In this document: positions 7,337-16,083 of the stretch, piece after piece
Layout of the letters: each line of letters starts with the position of its first letter
Numbering within the stretch: the first letter of the stretch is position 1
Source: Cryobacterium sp. MP_M3
Lineage (GTDB): Bacteria > Actinomycetota > Actinomycetes > Actinomycetales > Microbacteriaceae
Direction of reading: 5' to 3'
Length of the DNA: 64,000 bases
NCBI RefSeq assembly: GCF_015752155.1
Contig: NZ_JADOVI010000002.1
Span: 186,001-250,000, forward strand
Position numbers and translations under genes: made by a program
Notes under the pieces: generated by a model
The model's input: only the letters and a program-made list of their open reading frames with translations
Database searches by the model: none
What the model was told of the DNA's origin: nothing

Positions 7337-10024
7337 TCACGCTCCGATCGGTTGGGTGCGGGGCAGGCCGGCCGCGGGGCCCGCTGCCGGGTCGGACGGG
7401 CGGTCGGCTGGGCGGACCGGGATCGTCGTTCCGGCCAGCAGCACCGGCCCGGCCGCCGCGGCGGCGCGTTCGTCGGGCCGGGCCGGACGGGGCTGGCCGC
7501 GCTCCAGCACCTGCACGACGGCAGGGTCGCCGGTTTCGGGTGCGTTCACGAACGAACGGAACCGGCGCAACCGCTCCGGGTCCTTCAGGGTGGCCGCCCA
7601 CTCGTCCTCGTAGTTGCCGACGTGGTCGAGCATCGCGCGTTCCAGTTCCCCGGCGATGCCGAGGGAGTCGTTGACGACCACGTCGCGCACGTGGTCGAGG
7701 CCGCCGTCGAGGTCTTCCTGCCAGCGGGCGGTGCGCTGCAGTCGGTCGCCCGTGCGGATGTAGTACATCAGGTAGCGGTCGATGTAACGGATGAGGGTGT
7801 CGTCGTCGAGGTCCTGAGCGAGCAACTGGGCGTGCGCGGGCTGGAAGCCGCCGTTGCCGCCCACGTAGAGGTTCCAGCCGAGCTCGGTCGCGATGATCCC
7901 GACATCCTTGCCGCGGGCCTCGGCGCACTCGCGGGCGCAGCCGGACACCCCGAGCTTGAACTTGTGCGGCGCGCGCAGCCCGCGGTAGCGCAGCTCCAGG
8001 TTGATCGCCATGGCGACGGAGTCCTGCACGCCGAACCGGCACCACGTCGACCCGACACAGCTCTTCACGGTGCGCAGTGACTTCCCGTAGGCCTGACCGG
8101 ACTCGAAGCCGGCGTCGACGAGGATTTTCCAGATCTCGGGCAGCTGCTCCAGGCGGGCCCCGAACAGGTCGATCCGCTGCCCGCCGGTGATCTTCGTGTA
8201 CAGGTTGAAGTCCGCGGCGACCTCGGCGATCACCTTGAGCCTGGCGGGGGTGATCTCGCCGCCGGGGATGCGGGGCACCACCGAGTAGGTGCCGTCCTTC
8301 TGCATGTTCGCGAGCGCCCGGTCGTTGGTGTCCTGCAGCGCGCCCCGGCCGGAGTCGAGGATGTAGCCGGAGGTCTGGGTGGCCAGGATGGAGGCGATCA
8401 CGGGCTTGCAGATGTCGCAGCCGAGGCCGCTGCCGAACCGGTCCATGATCTGCTCGAACGAGGTCAGCTGCAGGATGCGCACCGACTCGAACAGTTCGCT
8501 GCGGCTCTGCGCAATGTGCTCGCAGAGCGCGCGGGAGACCGCGATTCCGGCCCGGGTCAGCTCGGTCTCGAGGATCTTCTTGACCAGGGGGACGCAGGAG
8601 CCGCACTGGGTGCCGGCGCGGGTGCAGGCCTTGAGCGGCCCGAGTTCGGTGCAGGCCGCGCTGTGGCCGGCCGCCTCGTCACCGCGGATGGCGGCGCGCA
8701 CGGCGCCGACCGAGACGTTGTTGCAGGAGCAGAGCTGCACGTCGTCGGGCAGGTCGGAGCCGGCGGGCGGTTCGGCACCGGCCGCAGAGAGGTAGGCGCC
8801 GGGTTCGGCGGGGAGCTCCCGGCCGAGCAGGGGGCGGAGGGACGTGTACGGCCCGGCGTCACCGACGAAGATGCCGCCGAGCAGCGTCTTCGCATCGTTC
8901 GTGACGACGATCTTCTGGTAGAGCCCCCGAGCCGGGTCGGCGTAGACGACCTCGAGGGCGTGCGGGGTGGTCGCCAGGGCGTCGCCGAAGCTCGCGACCT
9001 CGACCCCCGACAACTTGAGCCTGGTGGCGTCGTCGATGCCGGGGAACACCGCCGCGCCGCCGTGCAGCCGGTCGGCGACGACCTCGGCCATGGCGTTGGC
9101 CGGCGCGACGAGTCCGACGCAGACCCCGCCGATGCTGGCCACCTCGCCGATCGCCCAGATCCCGGGAACGGAGGATGCACAGTCCTCGCCGACCGCGATC
9201 CCGCCGCGCGGGCCCGGTTCGAGCCCGGCCAGGCGGGCGAGCTCGTCGCGGGGGGTGATCCCGATCGAGAAGACGACCAGGTCGGCGTTCAGGGCGGTGC
9301 CGTCGGTGAGGCTGACGCCGAGCACGCGGCCGGTCGGCGAGGTGAGGATCTCGGTCGGCCGGTTGCCGAGGGCCAGGCCGATGCCCTGGGCCTGGATCAG
9401 CCGGCCGAGGGCCTGGCCGGCGCCCTCGTCGAGCTGGGCGCTCATCAACCAGCGGCCGGAGTGCACGATCGTGGCGAGCCCGCCGAGCCGGGCCAGGCCG
9501 CCCGCGGCCTCGAGGCCGAGCAGCCCGCCGCCGACGACGACGACGTTCGCGGGCCGGCCGAGCCGGTCGGCGAGCCGCGTCACCTCGGTGCTGAGGAAGT
9601 CGACGTCCTCGATCGTGCGATAGACGTGGCCGGCGGAAGCATTGGGGATCGGCGGGACGCCGGCGGCGGAGCCGGTCGCGAAGACGAGCTCGTCGTAGCC
9701 GAGGGTCTCACCGCCGTCGAGGGTCACGGTGCGGGCCGCCGGGTCGAGCCCGGTCACCCGGCACTCGCCGCGGAAACGGATGCCGGGGGAGCCCCACATG
9801 GCGCGGTCGCCCAGGGTGAGGTCCTCTGAGTCGACCAGCCGGCGGGACAGGGCGACCCGGTCATAGGGGAGGTGCGACTCTTCGCCGATCACCGTGACGC
9901 TGTGCCCCGCGGTGCCGCGGGCCGCCATCGCCTCGGCGAACCGGTGCGCGGCCGGGCCGCCGCCGATCACGAGCACCCGGCGGGAGGCGCCGGACTCAGC
10001 GGGAGTGCTGCTGACGTTTTCCAT
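7337..10024 (-). CDS. nirB: assimilatory nitrite reductase [NAD(P)H] large subunit
   Basis: An 895-residue NirB reducing nitrite to ammonium in the cytoplasm. In order: FAD/NAD-binding reductase (VLVIGGGPAAHRFAEAM, second Rossmann VVVGGGLLGLEAA), a BFD-like [2Fe-2S] domain (CSCNNV ... CTRAGTQCGSC), and the sulfite/nitrite reductase half with siroheme-[4Fe-4S] ligands CVGSTWC and CARECAEARG. All cluster cysteines are present. The ATG at 10024 has GGAAGG nine bases upstream and the Rossmann motif follows 17 residues in; an upstream ATG at 10150 would add 42 unrelated residues. Divergent from nirD, and followed directly by cobA. Confidence 0.96.
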   Translation of the reverse strand: MENVSSTPAESGASRRVLVIGGGPAAHRFAEAMAARGTAGHSVTVIGEESHLPYDRVALSRRLVDSEDLTLGDRAMWGSPGIRFRGECRVTGLDPAARTVTLDGGETLGYDELVFATGSAAGVPPIPNASAGHVYRTIEDVDFLSTEVTRLADRLGRPANVVVVGGGLLGLEAAGGLARLGGLATIVHSGRWLMSAQLDEGAGQALGRLIQAQGIGLALGNRPTEILTSPTGRVLGVSLTDGTALNADLVVFSIGITPRDELARLAGLEPGPRGGIAVGEDCASSVPGIWAIGEVASIGGVCVGLVAPANAMAEVVADRLHGGAAVFPGIDDATRLKLSGVEVASFGDALATTPHALEVVYADPARGLYQKIVVTNDAKTLLGGIFVGDAGPYTSLRPLLGRELPAEPGAYLSAAGAEPPAGSDLPDDVQLCSCNNVSVGAVRAAIRGDEAAGHSAACTELGPLKACTRAGTQCGSCVPLVKKILETELTRAGIAVSRALCEHIAQSRSELFESVRILQLTSFEQIMDRFGSGLGCDICKPVIASILATQTSGYILDSGRGALQDTNDRALANMQKDGTYSVVPRIPGGEITPARLKVIAEVAADFNLYTKITGGQRIDLFGARLEQLPEIWKILVDAGFESGQAYGKSLRTVKSCVGSTWCRFGVQDSVAMAINLELRYRGLRAPHKFKLGVSGCARECAEARGKDVGIIATELGWNLYVGGNGGFQPAHAQLLAQDLDDDTLIRYIDRYLMYYIRTGDRLQRTARWQEDLDGGLDHVRDVVVNDSLGIAGELERAMLDHVGNYEDEWAATLKDPERLRRFRSFVNAPETGDPAVVQVLERGQPRPARPDERAAAAAGPVLLAGTTIPVRPADRPSDPAAGPAAGLPRTQPIGA

Positions 10025-10255
10025 GGCTGAGCCTTCCGGGTTGGGGTGCCGCCAGCCTAAAAGCGGCGCGTTTCCCCTCCGTTGCGCCCACGTAACAATG
10101 TGTGACCGCGACCTCACAACGCCGCCCGGGGCCGGTGAGGTTCTTTTCACGCAAACGACACGGTGGGTGCCGGGCGGCGAAACACGCGCTGTTTAGCGTG
10201 GGGACACCGACGAACCCCCGAGACGCCCCACACGCCAAGAAAGGTCTGGTGCCCC
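10025..10255. promoter_or_regulatory. divergent nirB / nirD-narK-nas control region
   Basis: The 231 bases between the two divergent start codons must hold both promoters. GTAAC at 10092, followed six bases on by TGACC, loosely resembles half of a GlnR box (GTnAC-N6-GaAAC), the usual nitrogen regulator of these genes in actinobacteria. A TAGCGT hexamer at 10195 could be a -10 for nirD. These matches are weak and read by eye. Confidence 0.45.
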
Positions 10256-10654
10256 GTGTCCACAGTCACCCGGATCGACCGCCCCGACGCATCCGTCGTC
10301 GTGCCACCGAACCCCCGCGCCTGGACCAGCGTCTGCGCCCTCGAGCAGCTCGAACCGCTCTGGGGTGAGGCCGCCCTCATCGACGGGCAGCAGCTCGCCC
10401 TCGTGCTGCTGCCGCACGGCCACCTCTACGCGGTGACCAACGAGGACCCGGCCACGGGCTCCTTCGTGATGAGCCGCGGCATCGTGGGGTCGAGGGGCGA
10501 CCGGCACACGATCGCCTCTCCGCTGCACAAGCAGGTCTACGACCTCGAGACCGGCCACTGCTTCACCACCGCCGAGTACGCGCTCCGCACCTTCCCGGTG
10601 CGGGTGGAAGCGGGCCTCGTGCAGGTGCGGCTGGATGCCGGCCGGACAGGCTGA
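10256..10654 (+). CDS. nirD: nitrite reductase small subunit
   Basis: A 132-residue Rieske-fold NirD. WTSVCALEQLEPLWGEAALI and GSRGDRHTIASPLHKQVYDLETG match the family; as usual for NirD the Rieske Cys/His ligand pairs are not conserved. It partners NirB, whose gene is transcribed away from it, so the two subunits come from separate promoters. The start is a GTG at 10256 with AAGAAAGG upstream. It begins the rightward nirD-narK-nitrate-reductase operon. Confidence 0.9.
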   Translation: MSTVTRIDRPDASVVVPPNPRAWTSVCALEQLEPLWGEAALIDGQQLALVLLPHGHLYAVTNEDPATGSFVMSRGIVGSRGDRHTIASPLHKQVYDLETGHCFTTAEYALRTFPVRVEAGLVQVRLDAGRTG

Positions 10655-10724
10655 CCGGCCCGTTCACTTCCCCTTTCCCGCCCGCTTACCCCTTCCCTTA
10701 CCCCTTTCTCCAGAGGAGCACCTG

Positions 10725-12149
10725 ATGAGCCCCAGCAGCACACCCCCCGCGACCGCCGTCGCGCAGACCGTCCCGGCCCCGCACGCCACCAACGACGCGC
10801 TCGGGCACCGGCCCGGCCGCTGGATCGACAACTGGAACCCTGAGAACCACGTGCAGTGGGAGGGCGGCGGCCGGGCCATCGCCGCCCGCAACCTCAAGTG
10901 GTCGATCTTCGCGGAGTTCCTCGGCTTCGTCGTCTGGCAGCTCTGGAGCATCGTGGTGGTGCAGCTGCCGGCCGCCGGCTTCACCTTCGACACCGGCCAG
11001 ATCTTCTGGCTGATCTCGATGCCGAGCCTCGTCGGCGCCACCCTCCGCTTCCCCTACACCTTCCTGGTGCCCCGCTTCGGCGGGCGCAACTGGACCATGA
11101 TCTCCGCCGCCCTGCTGCTGATCCCCGCCACCCTGCTCGGCATCTGCGTCGGCAACCCGGAGACCCCATTCCCCGTGATGCTGCTGGTGGCGGCGCTCGC
11201 CGGGTTCGGCGGCGGCAACTTCGCCAGCTCGATGTCCAACATCACCTACTTCTACCCGCAGAGCCAGAAGGGCTGGGCGCTCGGCCTGAACGCCGCCGGC
11301 GGCAACCTCGGCGCGGCGATCGCCCAGCTCGGCGTGCCGATCGCGATCACCCTCGGCGCCGTCGGCACCCTCAACCTGCCGTTCGCCGGGTTCATCTGGG
11401 TGCCGTTCATCCTCGTCGCCATCTGGGGAGCCTGGAAGTACATGGACAACCTCTCCAACGCGAAGGCCGACTTCGCCGGCTCCGCCGCCGCCGTGCGGGA
11501 ACCGCACCTGTGGATCCTCGCCGTGCTCTACATCGGCACCTTCGGCTCCTTCATCGGCTTCGCGAGCGTGTTCCCCAAGCTCATCGCCGACCAGTTCCCC
11601 GCCTTCTCCACCTTCGCCGTCGGCTCCGCGTCGCTCTCGCTCGCGTTCCTCGGCGCGCTCGTCGGCTCCCTGGCCCGGCCGGCCGGCGGCCGTCTCGCCG
11701 ACCGGTTCGGCGGGGCGCTGGTCACCGTCGCGGCCTTCGGCACCATGGCCGTCGGCGCGCTCCTGGTGATCTGGACGCTGCCGCTCGGCAACTTCTGGGC
11801 CTTCCTCGCGGCCTTCCTGGTCATCTTCGTCGCCGGGGGCGTCGGCAACGGCTCCACCTACCGGATGATCCCGAGCGTGTTCGCCGCCCGCAGCGGTGTG
11901 ACGGATGCCCACCGTGACTCGGGAGACGTCGGCACCCAGCGCAAGACTGCCGCCGCCCTCGGCATCATCTCCGCCGTCGGCGCCTACGGCGGGTTCATCA
12001 TCCCGCAGGTGCTCGGCTACTCGAAGACCACCACCGGCGATTACACGAGTGCGATCTACGGATTCGTCGGCGCCTACGTCGTGATGATGGCGGTCACGGC
12101 GTTCGTCTACCTGCGCCGGGGCTCCTCGGTGGCCGGGCACCGCATCTGA
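10725..12149 (+). CDS. narK: nitrate/nitrite MFS transporter
   Basis: A 474-residue, 12-segment major-facilitator protein of the NarK/NasA family. The nitrate-signature stretch AGFGGGNFASSMSNITYFYP lies near residue 165 and a second Gly-rich GVGNGSTYRMIP near residue 375. It brings nitrate into the cell for the reductase encoded next. The ATG is preceded by GAGGAG; 70 bases separate it from nirD, which is on the same strand. A hydrophilic loop with TDAHRDSGDVG near residue 395 is typical of actinobacterial members. Confidence 0.94.
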   Translation: MSPSSTPPATAVAQTVPAPHATNDALGHRPGRWIDNWNPENHVQWEGGGRAIAARNLKWSIFAEFLGFVVWQLWSIVVVQLPAAGFTFDTGQIFWLISMPSLVGATLRFPYTFLVPRFGGRNWTMISAALLLIPATLLGICVGNPETPFPVMLLVAALAGFGGGNFASSMSNITYFYPQSQKGWALGLNAAGGNLGAAIAQLGVPIAITLGAVGTLNLPFAGFIWVPFILVAIWGAWKYMDNLSNAKADFAGSAAAVREPHLWILAVLYIGTFGSFIGFASVFPKLIADQFPAFSTFAVGSASLSLAFLGALVGSLARPAGGRLADRFGGALVTVAAFGTMAVGALLVIWTLPLGNFWAFLAAFLVIFVAGGVGNGSTYRMIPSVFAARSGVTDAHRDSGDVGTQRKTAAALGIISAVGAYGGFIIPQVLGYSKTTTGDYTSAIYGFVGAYVVMMAVTAFVYLRRGSSVAGHRI

Positions 12150-12214
12150 GCAAGCGCACCCGCGACCACCGCCACCACGACCACCGCCCGCCCCGCCACC
12201 GACCGGAGGACCCC

Positions 12215-14314
12215 GTGACAACGAAAACCGCGACCCACTGCCCGTACTGCGCACTGCAGTGCGCCATGACACTCACCGGCGACGCCGGAAGCGTCACGGT
12301 GGCCGGGCGGGCGTTCCCCACCAACCGGGGCGGCCTGTGCAAGAAGGGCTGGACCTCCGCCGAGCTGCTCTCCTCACCCGAGCGCATCCTCGAGCCGATG
12401 CTCCGGCAGCCCGACGGCAGCTTCGCCCCGGCGACCTGGGACGAGGCGCTCGACCTGGTCGCGGCGCGGCTGGCCGACGGCCGGGCCGGGCACGGCGCCG
12501 ACTCGGTCGGCGTGTTCGGCGGTGGCGGGCTCACCAACGAGAAGGCCTACCAGCTCGGCAAGTTCGCCCGGCTCGCCCTCGGAACCTCCCGGATCGACTA
12601 CAACGGCCGGTTCTGCATGTCCTCGGCCGCGGCGGCCGGCAACCGGGCCTTCGGTCTCGACCGGGGGCTCCCGTTCCCGGTCGAGGACCTCGACGCCGCC
12701 TCCACCATCCTCATCCTCGGCTCCAATGTGGCCCAGACCATGCCGCCGTTCATCGGGCACCTGGAGGGTGCGCGCGCCGCCGGCGGCCTGATCGTCGTCG
12801 ACCCGCGCCGCACCGCGACCGCCCGGCTCACCGAGAACGGCGCCGGCAGCCACGTGCAGCCGACGCCCGGCACCGACCTCGTGCTGCTGCTCGGCCTGAT
12901 CAACATCGTCATCGCCGAGAACCTCATCGACCTGGACTTCATCGACCGGCGCACCGTCGGCTTCGACGAACTGCGCCGCAGCGTCGGCCAGTGGTGGCCC
13001 GAACGGGTGCAGGCGCAGACCGGCGTCCCCGCCCGGCAACTGCGCGACCTGGCCCGCCGGCTCGCGGCCGGCGGCGGCACCTACATCCTCACCGGGCGCG
13101 GCGTCGAGCAACACGTCGACGGCACCGACACGGCCACCGCCGCGATCAACCTGAGTCTCATCCTCGGCCTCGTCGGCACCAGCCACTCCGGCTACGGCAC
13201 GCTGACCGGCCAGGGCAACGGTCAGGGCGGCCGTGAGCACGGCCAGAAGTGCGACCAGCTGCCCGGTTACCGCAAGATCACCGACCCGGCCGCCCGCGCG
13301 CATGTCGCCGGCGTCTGGGGAGTGCACCCCGACAGCATCCCCGGGGCCGGCATCCCCGCGGTCGAGCTGCTCGCCTCGATGGGCGAACACGGCGGCATCC
13401 GCACCCTGCTCGTGCACGGGGCGAACGTCGTCGTCTCCGCGCCGAACGCCGAGCGGGTGCGCGCCGGCCTCGCCGCCCTCGACTTCCTCGTCGTCTGCGA
13501 CTTCTTCTTCTCCGAGACGGCGGTGCTCGCCGACGTCGTGCTGCCGGTCACCCAGTGGGCCGAGGAGGACGGCACGATGACCTCGCTGGAGGGACGCGTC
13601 ATCCGTCGCCGCACCGCGGTGGCCGCCCCGGCCGGGGTGCGCAGCGAACTCTGGATCTTCCGGGAGCTCGCCCGCCGGCTGCGCGCCCCTTCCACCTTCC
13701 GCACCGACCCCGCCGAGGTCTTCGACGAACTGTGCCGCGCCTCCGCGGGCGGCCCCGCCGACTACTCCGGGCTCAGCTACGGGCTGCTCGATGCGGGGGA
13801 GGCGGCCTACTGGCCCTACCCGGCCGGGTCCACCGGCACGCCGCGGCTCTTCCAGGAGCGCTTCTGGCACGCCGACGGCCGGGCCCGGATTCACTTGGTG
13901 CGCGCCGGGGCGACGGATGCCCCCGCCCAGGCGGGCGGCATCCTCACCCTGATCACGGGTCGCCTGCTCGAGCACTACCAGTCGGGGGCGCAGACCCGCC
14001 GGGTGCCCGAGTTGGCCCAGGCCAGGCCGGAGGCGCGGCTGCAGCTGCACCCGGCCACCGCGGCCCAGCTCGGCGTCGCCGACGGAGGCTGGGTGGACGT
14101 GACGAACTCCCGCGGGGTGGTGCGCTGCCGGGCGGAGGTGACCGGGGACATCCGTCACGACACGGTGTTCCTGCCGTTTCACTTCCCCGGCGAGCAGAGC
14201 GCCAACCGGCTCACCGCCGACACGACCGACCCCGTCTCGGGGATGCCCGAATTCAAGCGCACGACCGTGCGGGTGCGCGCACTCGCCGACGAGGAACGAG
14301 GCACCCGTGGCTGA
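12215..14314 (+). CDS. assimilatory nitrate reductase, molybdopterin catalytic subunit
   Basis: A 699-residue bis-MGD oxidoreductase (NasC/NarB type) reducing nitrate to nitrite. The N-terminus binds [4Fe-4S] through CPYCALQC and a fourth Cys in GGLCKKGW. The molybdenum-ligand cysteine lies in YNGRFCMSSAAAAGNRAFG, GQGNGQGGREHGQKCDQLPG is the conserved cofactor stretch, and the C-terminal molydopterin-dinucleotide domain ends the protein (LITGRLLEHYQSGAQTRRVP). No signal peptide is seen, as expected for the cytoplasmic assimilatory enzyme. It starts with GTG and overlaps the following electron-transfer gene by 8 bases. Confidence 0.94.
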   Translation: MTTKTATHCPYCALQCAMTLTGDAGSVTVAGRAFPTNRGGLCKKGWTSAELLSSPERILEPMLRQPDGSFAPATWDEALDLVAARLADGRAGHGADSVGVFGGGGLTNEKAYQLGKFARLALGTSRIDYNGRFCMSSAAAAGNRAFGLDRGLPFPVEDLDAASTILILGSNVAQTMPPFIGHLEGARAAGGLIVVDPRRTATARLTENGAGSHVQPTPGTDLVLLLGLINIVIAENLIDLDFIDRRTVGFDELRRSVGQWWPERVQAQTGVPARQLRDLARRLAAGGGTYILTGRGVEQHVDGTDTATAAINLSLILGLVGTSHSGYGTLTGQGNGQGGREHGQKCDQLPGYRKITDPAARAHVAGVWGVHPDSIPGAGIPAVELLASMGEHGGIRTLLVHGANVVVSAPNAERVRAGLAALDFLVVCDFFFSETAVLADVVLPVTQWAEEDGTMTSLEGRVIRRRTAVAAPAGVRSELWIFRELARRLRAPSTFRTDPAEVFDELCRASAGGPADYSGLSYGLLDAGEAAYWPYPAGSTGTPRLFQERFWHADGRARIHLVRAGATDAPAQAGGILTLITGRLLEHYQSGAQTRRVPELAQARPEARLQLHPATAAQLGVADGGWVDVTNSRGVVRCRAEVTGDIRHDTVFLPFHFPGEQSANRLTADTTDPVSGMPEFKRTTVRVRALADEERGTRG

Positions 14315-15974
14315 GCCGGCCCCCGAACGCATCGTGCTCGTCGGCTACGGACCGGTCGGCGCCCGTTTCGTCGAGGAACTTCTCCCCGTCGTGCGCGCCG
14401 GCCTCGCCACCCTCACCGTGGTGGGTGCGGAGGCCGCCGACGCGTACAACCGGGTGCTGATCGCCGACTACGCCGTCGGCCAGGCCGGCCGTGAGGCCCT
14501 CGAGGTCACCGACACCGCGGCCGCGCTCGCCGCCGGGGTGAGCATCCGCACCGGCACCAGTGTGACCGCGATCAGCCGCACCCGGCGCACGGTCACCCTC
14601 GGCACGGGCGCCGAACTGCCCTGGGACCGGCTCGTGCTCGCCACCGGCGCCCGGGCCAATGTGCCCACCCTCGACGGCGTCACCCGGCTGCGCCGCACCC
14701 TGATGGCGCCGCCGGCGGATGCCGCGACCCTCGACTCGGCAGGCGCGGCTCTTCCCCGCGGTGTGGTCGCGCTCCGCGACCTGGACGACGCGCACACCGT
14801 GCTCGGCGCCGTGAGCACCGGCGGCCGGATCGTGGTGCTCGGCGCCGGCGTGCTCGGGATGGAACTCGCGCTCGCGGCGGCGAAGGGCGGCGCCGAGGTC
14901 TGCGTCGTCTACCACGGCGAGATCCCGATGAACCGCAACCTCGACCGCGGCGGCGGCACCGTGCTCGCCCGCGCCGCCCGCGCGGCCGGGGTCAGCATGG
15001 TCAACCACTCCCGGGCCGAGAGCGTGCTGTTCCATGTCGACGACGACGGAGCGGCGCGCTTCGACGCCCTCATCTGCGCCGACGGCAAGCAGATCGGCGG
15101 CGACCTGCTCGTGCTCTCCTGCGGCACCGGCGCCCGCACCGAACTCGCCCACCTGGCCGGCCTGCCCGTCTCCACGGGCATCCTCGTCGACGAGTCGCTC
15201 CGGAGCTGGGCCGACCCGGCCATCCACGCGATCGGCGACTGCGCCCACGTCGCGGTGCCGCCCGCGCCCGGCGCCTCCCTCGCCCGCCCCGCCGGCGGCC
15301 CGGCCGGGCTGATCGGGCCGGGCTGGCGCCAGGCGGACCGGCTCGCCGCCGACTTCACGGCCCGGCTCACCGGCCAGGCGCCCGGCACGGCTTCGGACAA
15401 CACGCCGGCGGAGCTCGGGGCGGGCGCCAGGCCGGGCGGCCGTGCCGGCCAGGCCGCCGCGGTCGTCATGCTCAAGGCCGAGGGCGTCGACGTCGTCGCG
15501 GCCGGCGACACCGCACCGGACCCGTGGGACAGCGAGCCGTCCCACACCGGCGGATGCGCGGCCGCCCCGGTCAGCGTGTCGCAGTGGGCAGACCCCGAGC
15601 ACGGCCGCTACGTCAAGATGGTCACCCGCGACGGCATCCTCACCGGCTTTGTCTGCGTCGGGATGCCGCGCACGGCCGCCGAGCTCATCCTGCTTTTCGA
15701 GCGCGGCAGCGAACTGCCCGCCGACCGCTCGGTGCTGCTGCGCTTCGACGGGCCCGACGACGTGCCCGGCGCGGGCGGGGACGCCTTCGCCCCAGACGCG
15801 ACGGTGTGCTGGTGCAACAGGGTCAGCGTCGGCGCGATCAAGGATGCGGCCGCCGCCGGCAACTCGACGGTCGCCTGCATCGGCGCCGCCACCAGGGCCG
15901 GCACCGGTTGCGGCGGCTGCAAGACCCGGATCGGCGAGGTCCTCACTCGGTTCGCGGTGCCGGCGACGTCGTAG
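14307..15974 (+). CDS. NasB-like FAD-dependent nitrate reductase electron-transfer protein
   Basis: A 555-residue flavoprotein resembling the N-terminal half of NirB. Two Rossmann regions (IVLVGYGPVGARFVEELL and RIVVLGAGVLGMELALAAA) bind FAD and NAD(P)H. Near the C-terminus a BFD-like [2Fe-2S] domain has CWCNRVSVGAIKDA and TRAGTGCGGC. It most likely passes electrons from NAD(P)H to the nitrate reductase just upstream, with which it overlaps by 8 bases starting at a GTG. It is the last gene of the rightward nitrate operon. Confidence 0.88.
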   Translation: MAEPAPERIVLVGYGPVGARFVEELLPVVRAGLATLTVVGAEAADAYNRVLIADYAVGQAGREALEVTDTAAALAAGVSIRTGTSVTAISRTRRTVTLGTGAELPWDRLVLATGARANVPTLDGVTRLRRTLMAPPADAATLDSAGAALPRGVVALRDLDDAHTVLGAVSTGGRIVVLGAGVLGMELALAAAKGGAEVCVVYHGEIPMNRNLDRGGGTVLARAARAAGVSMVNHSRAESVLFHVDDDGAARFDALICADGKQIGGDLLVLSCGTGARTELAHLAGLPVSTGILVDESLRSWADPAIHAIGDCAHVAVPPAPGASLARPAGGPAGLIGPGWRQADRLAADFTARLTGQAPGTASDNTPAELGAGARPGGRAGQAAAVVMLKAEGVDVVAAGDTAPDPWDSEPSHTGGCAAAPVSVSQWADPEHGRYVKMVTRDGILTGFVCVGMPRTAAELILLFERGSELPADRSVLLRFDGPDDVPGAGGDAFAPDATVCWCNRVSVGAIKDAAAAGNSTVACIGAATRAGTGCGGCKTRIGEVLTRFAVPATS

Positions 15975-15990
15975 CGGCGGGAGCCCGAGC

Positions 15991-16047
15991 TGAGTTGCGG
16001 AGAAAACACCTCCATCGTCGCCACGAGGGTGCTTTGTCCGCAACTCA
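15991..16047. repeat. large imperfect palindrome (stem-loop) after the nitrate operon
   Basis: The arms 15991-16012 and 16025-16047 pair over about 22 bases (TGAGTTGCGGAGAAAACACC against its near complement), leaving a 12-base loop. No T-run follows, so it is not a standard intrinsic terminator. It lies 16 bases after a stop codon and before the next gene on the same strand, and could end transcription, stabilise the nas mRNA 3' end, or be a dispersed repeat. Confidence 0.7.
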
Positions 16048-16083
16048 ACCGCGACCGAACGGGAGGGTGATTATGGTGGAGGC

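Noticed and set aside
10092..10107. Firm GlnR box
   Set aside because: Only one GTAAC half matches well; the second half TGACC departs from GAAAC, so it is kept as a weak hint only.
12374..14332. Long open frame antisense to the nitrate reductase gene
   Set aside because: Shadow of a strongly conserved molybdenum enzyme; Gly/Val/Asp/Arg-rich composition typical of antisense reading in high-GC DNA.
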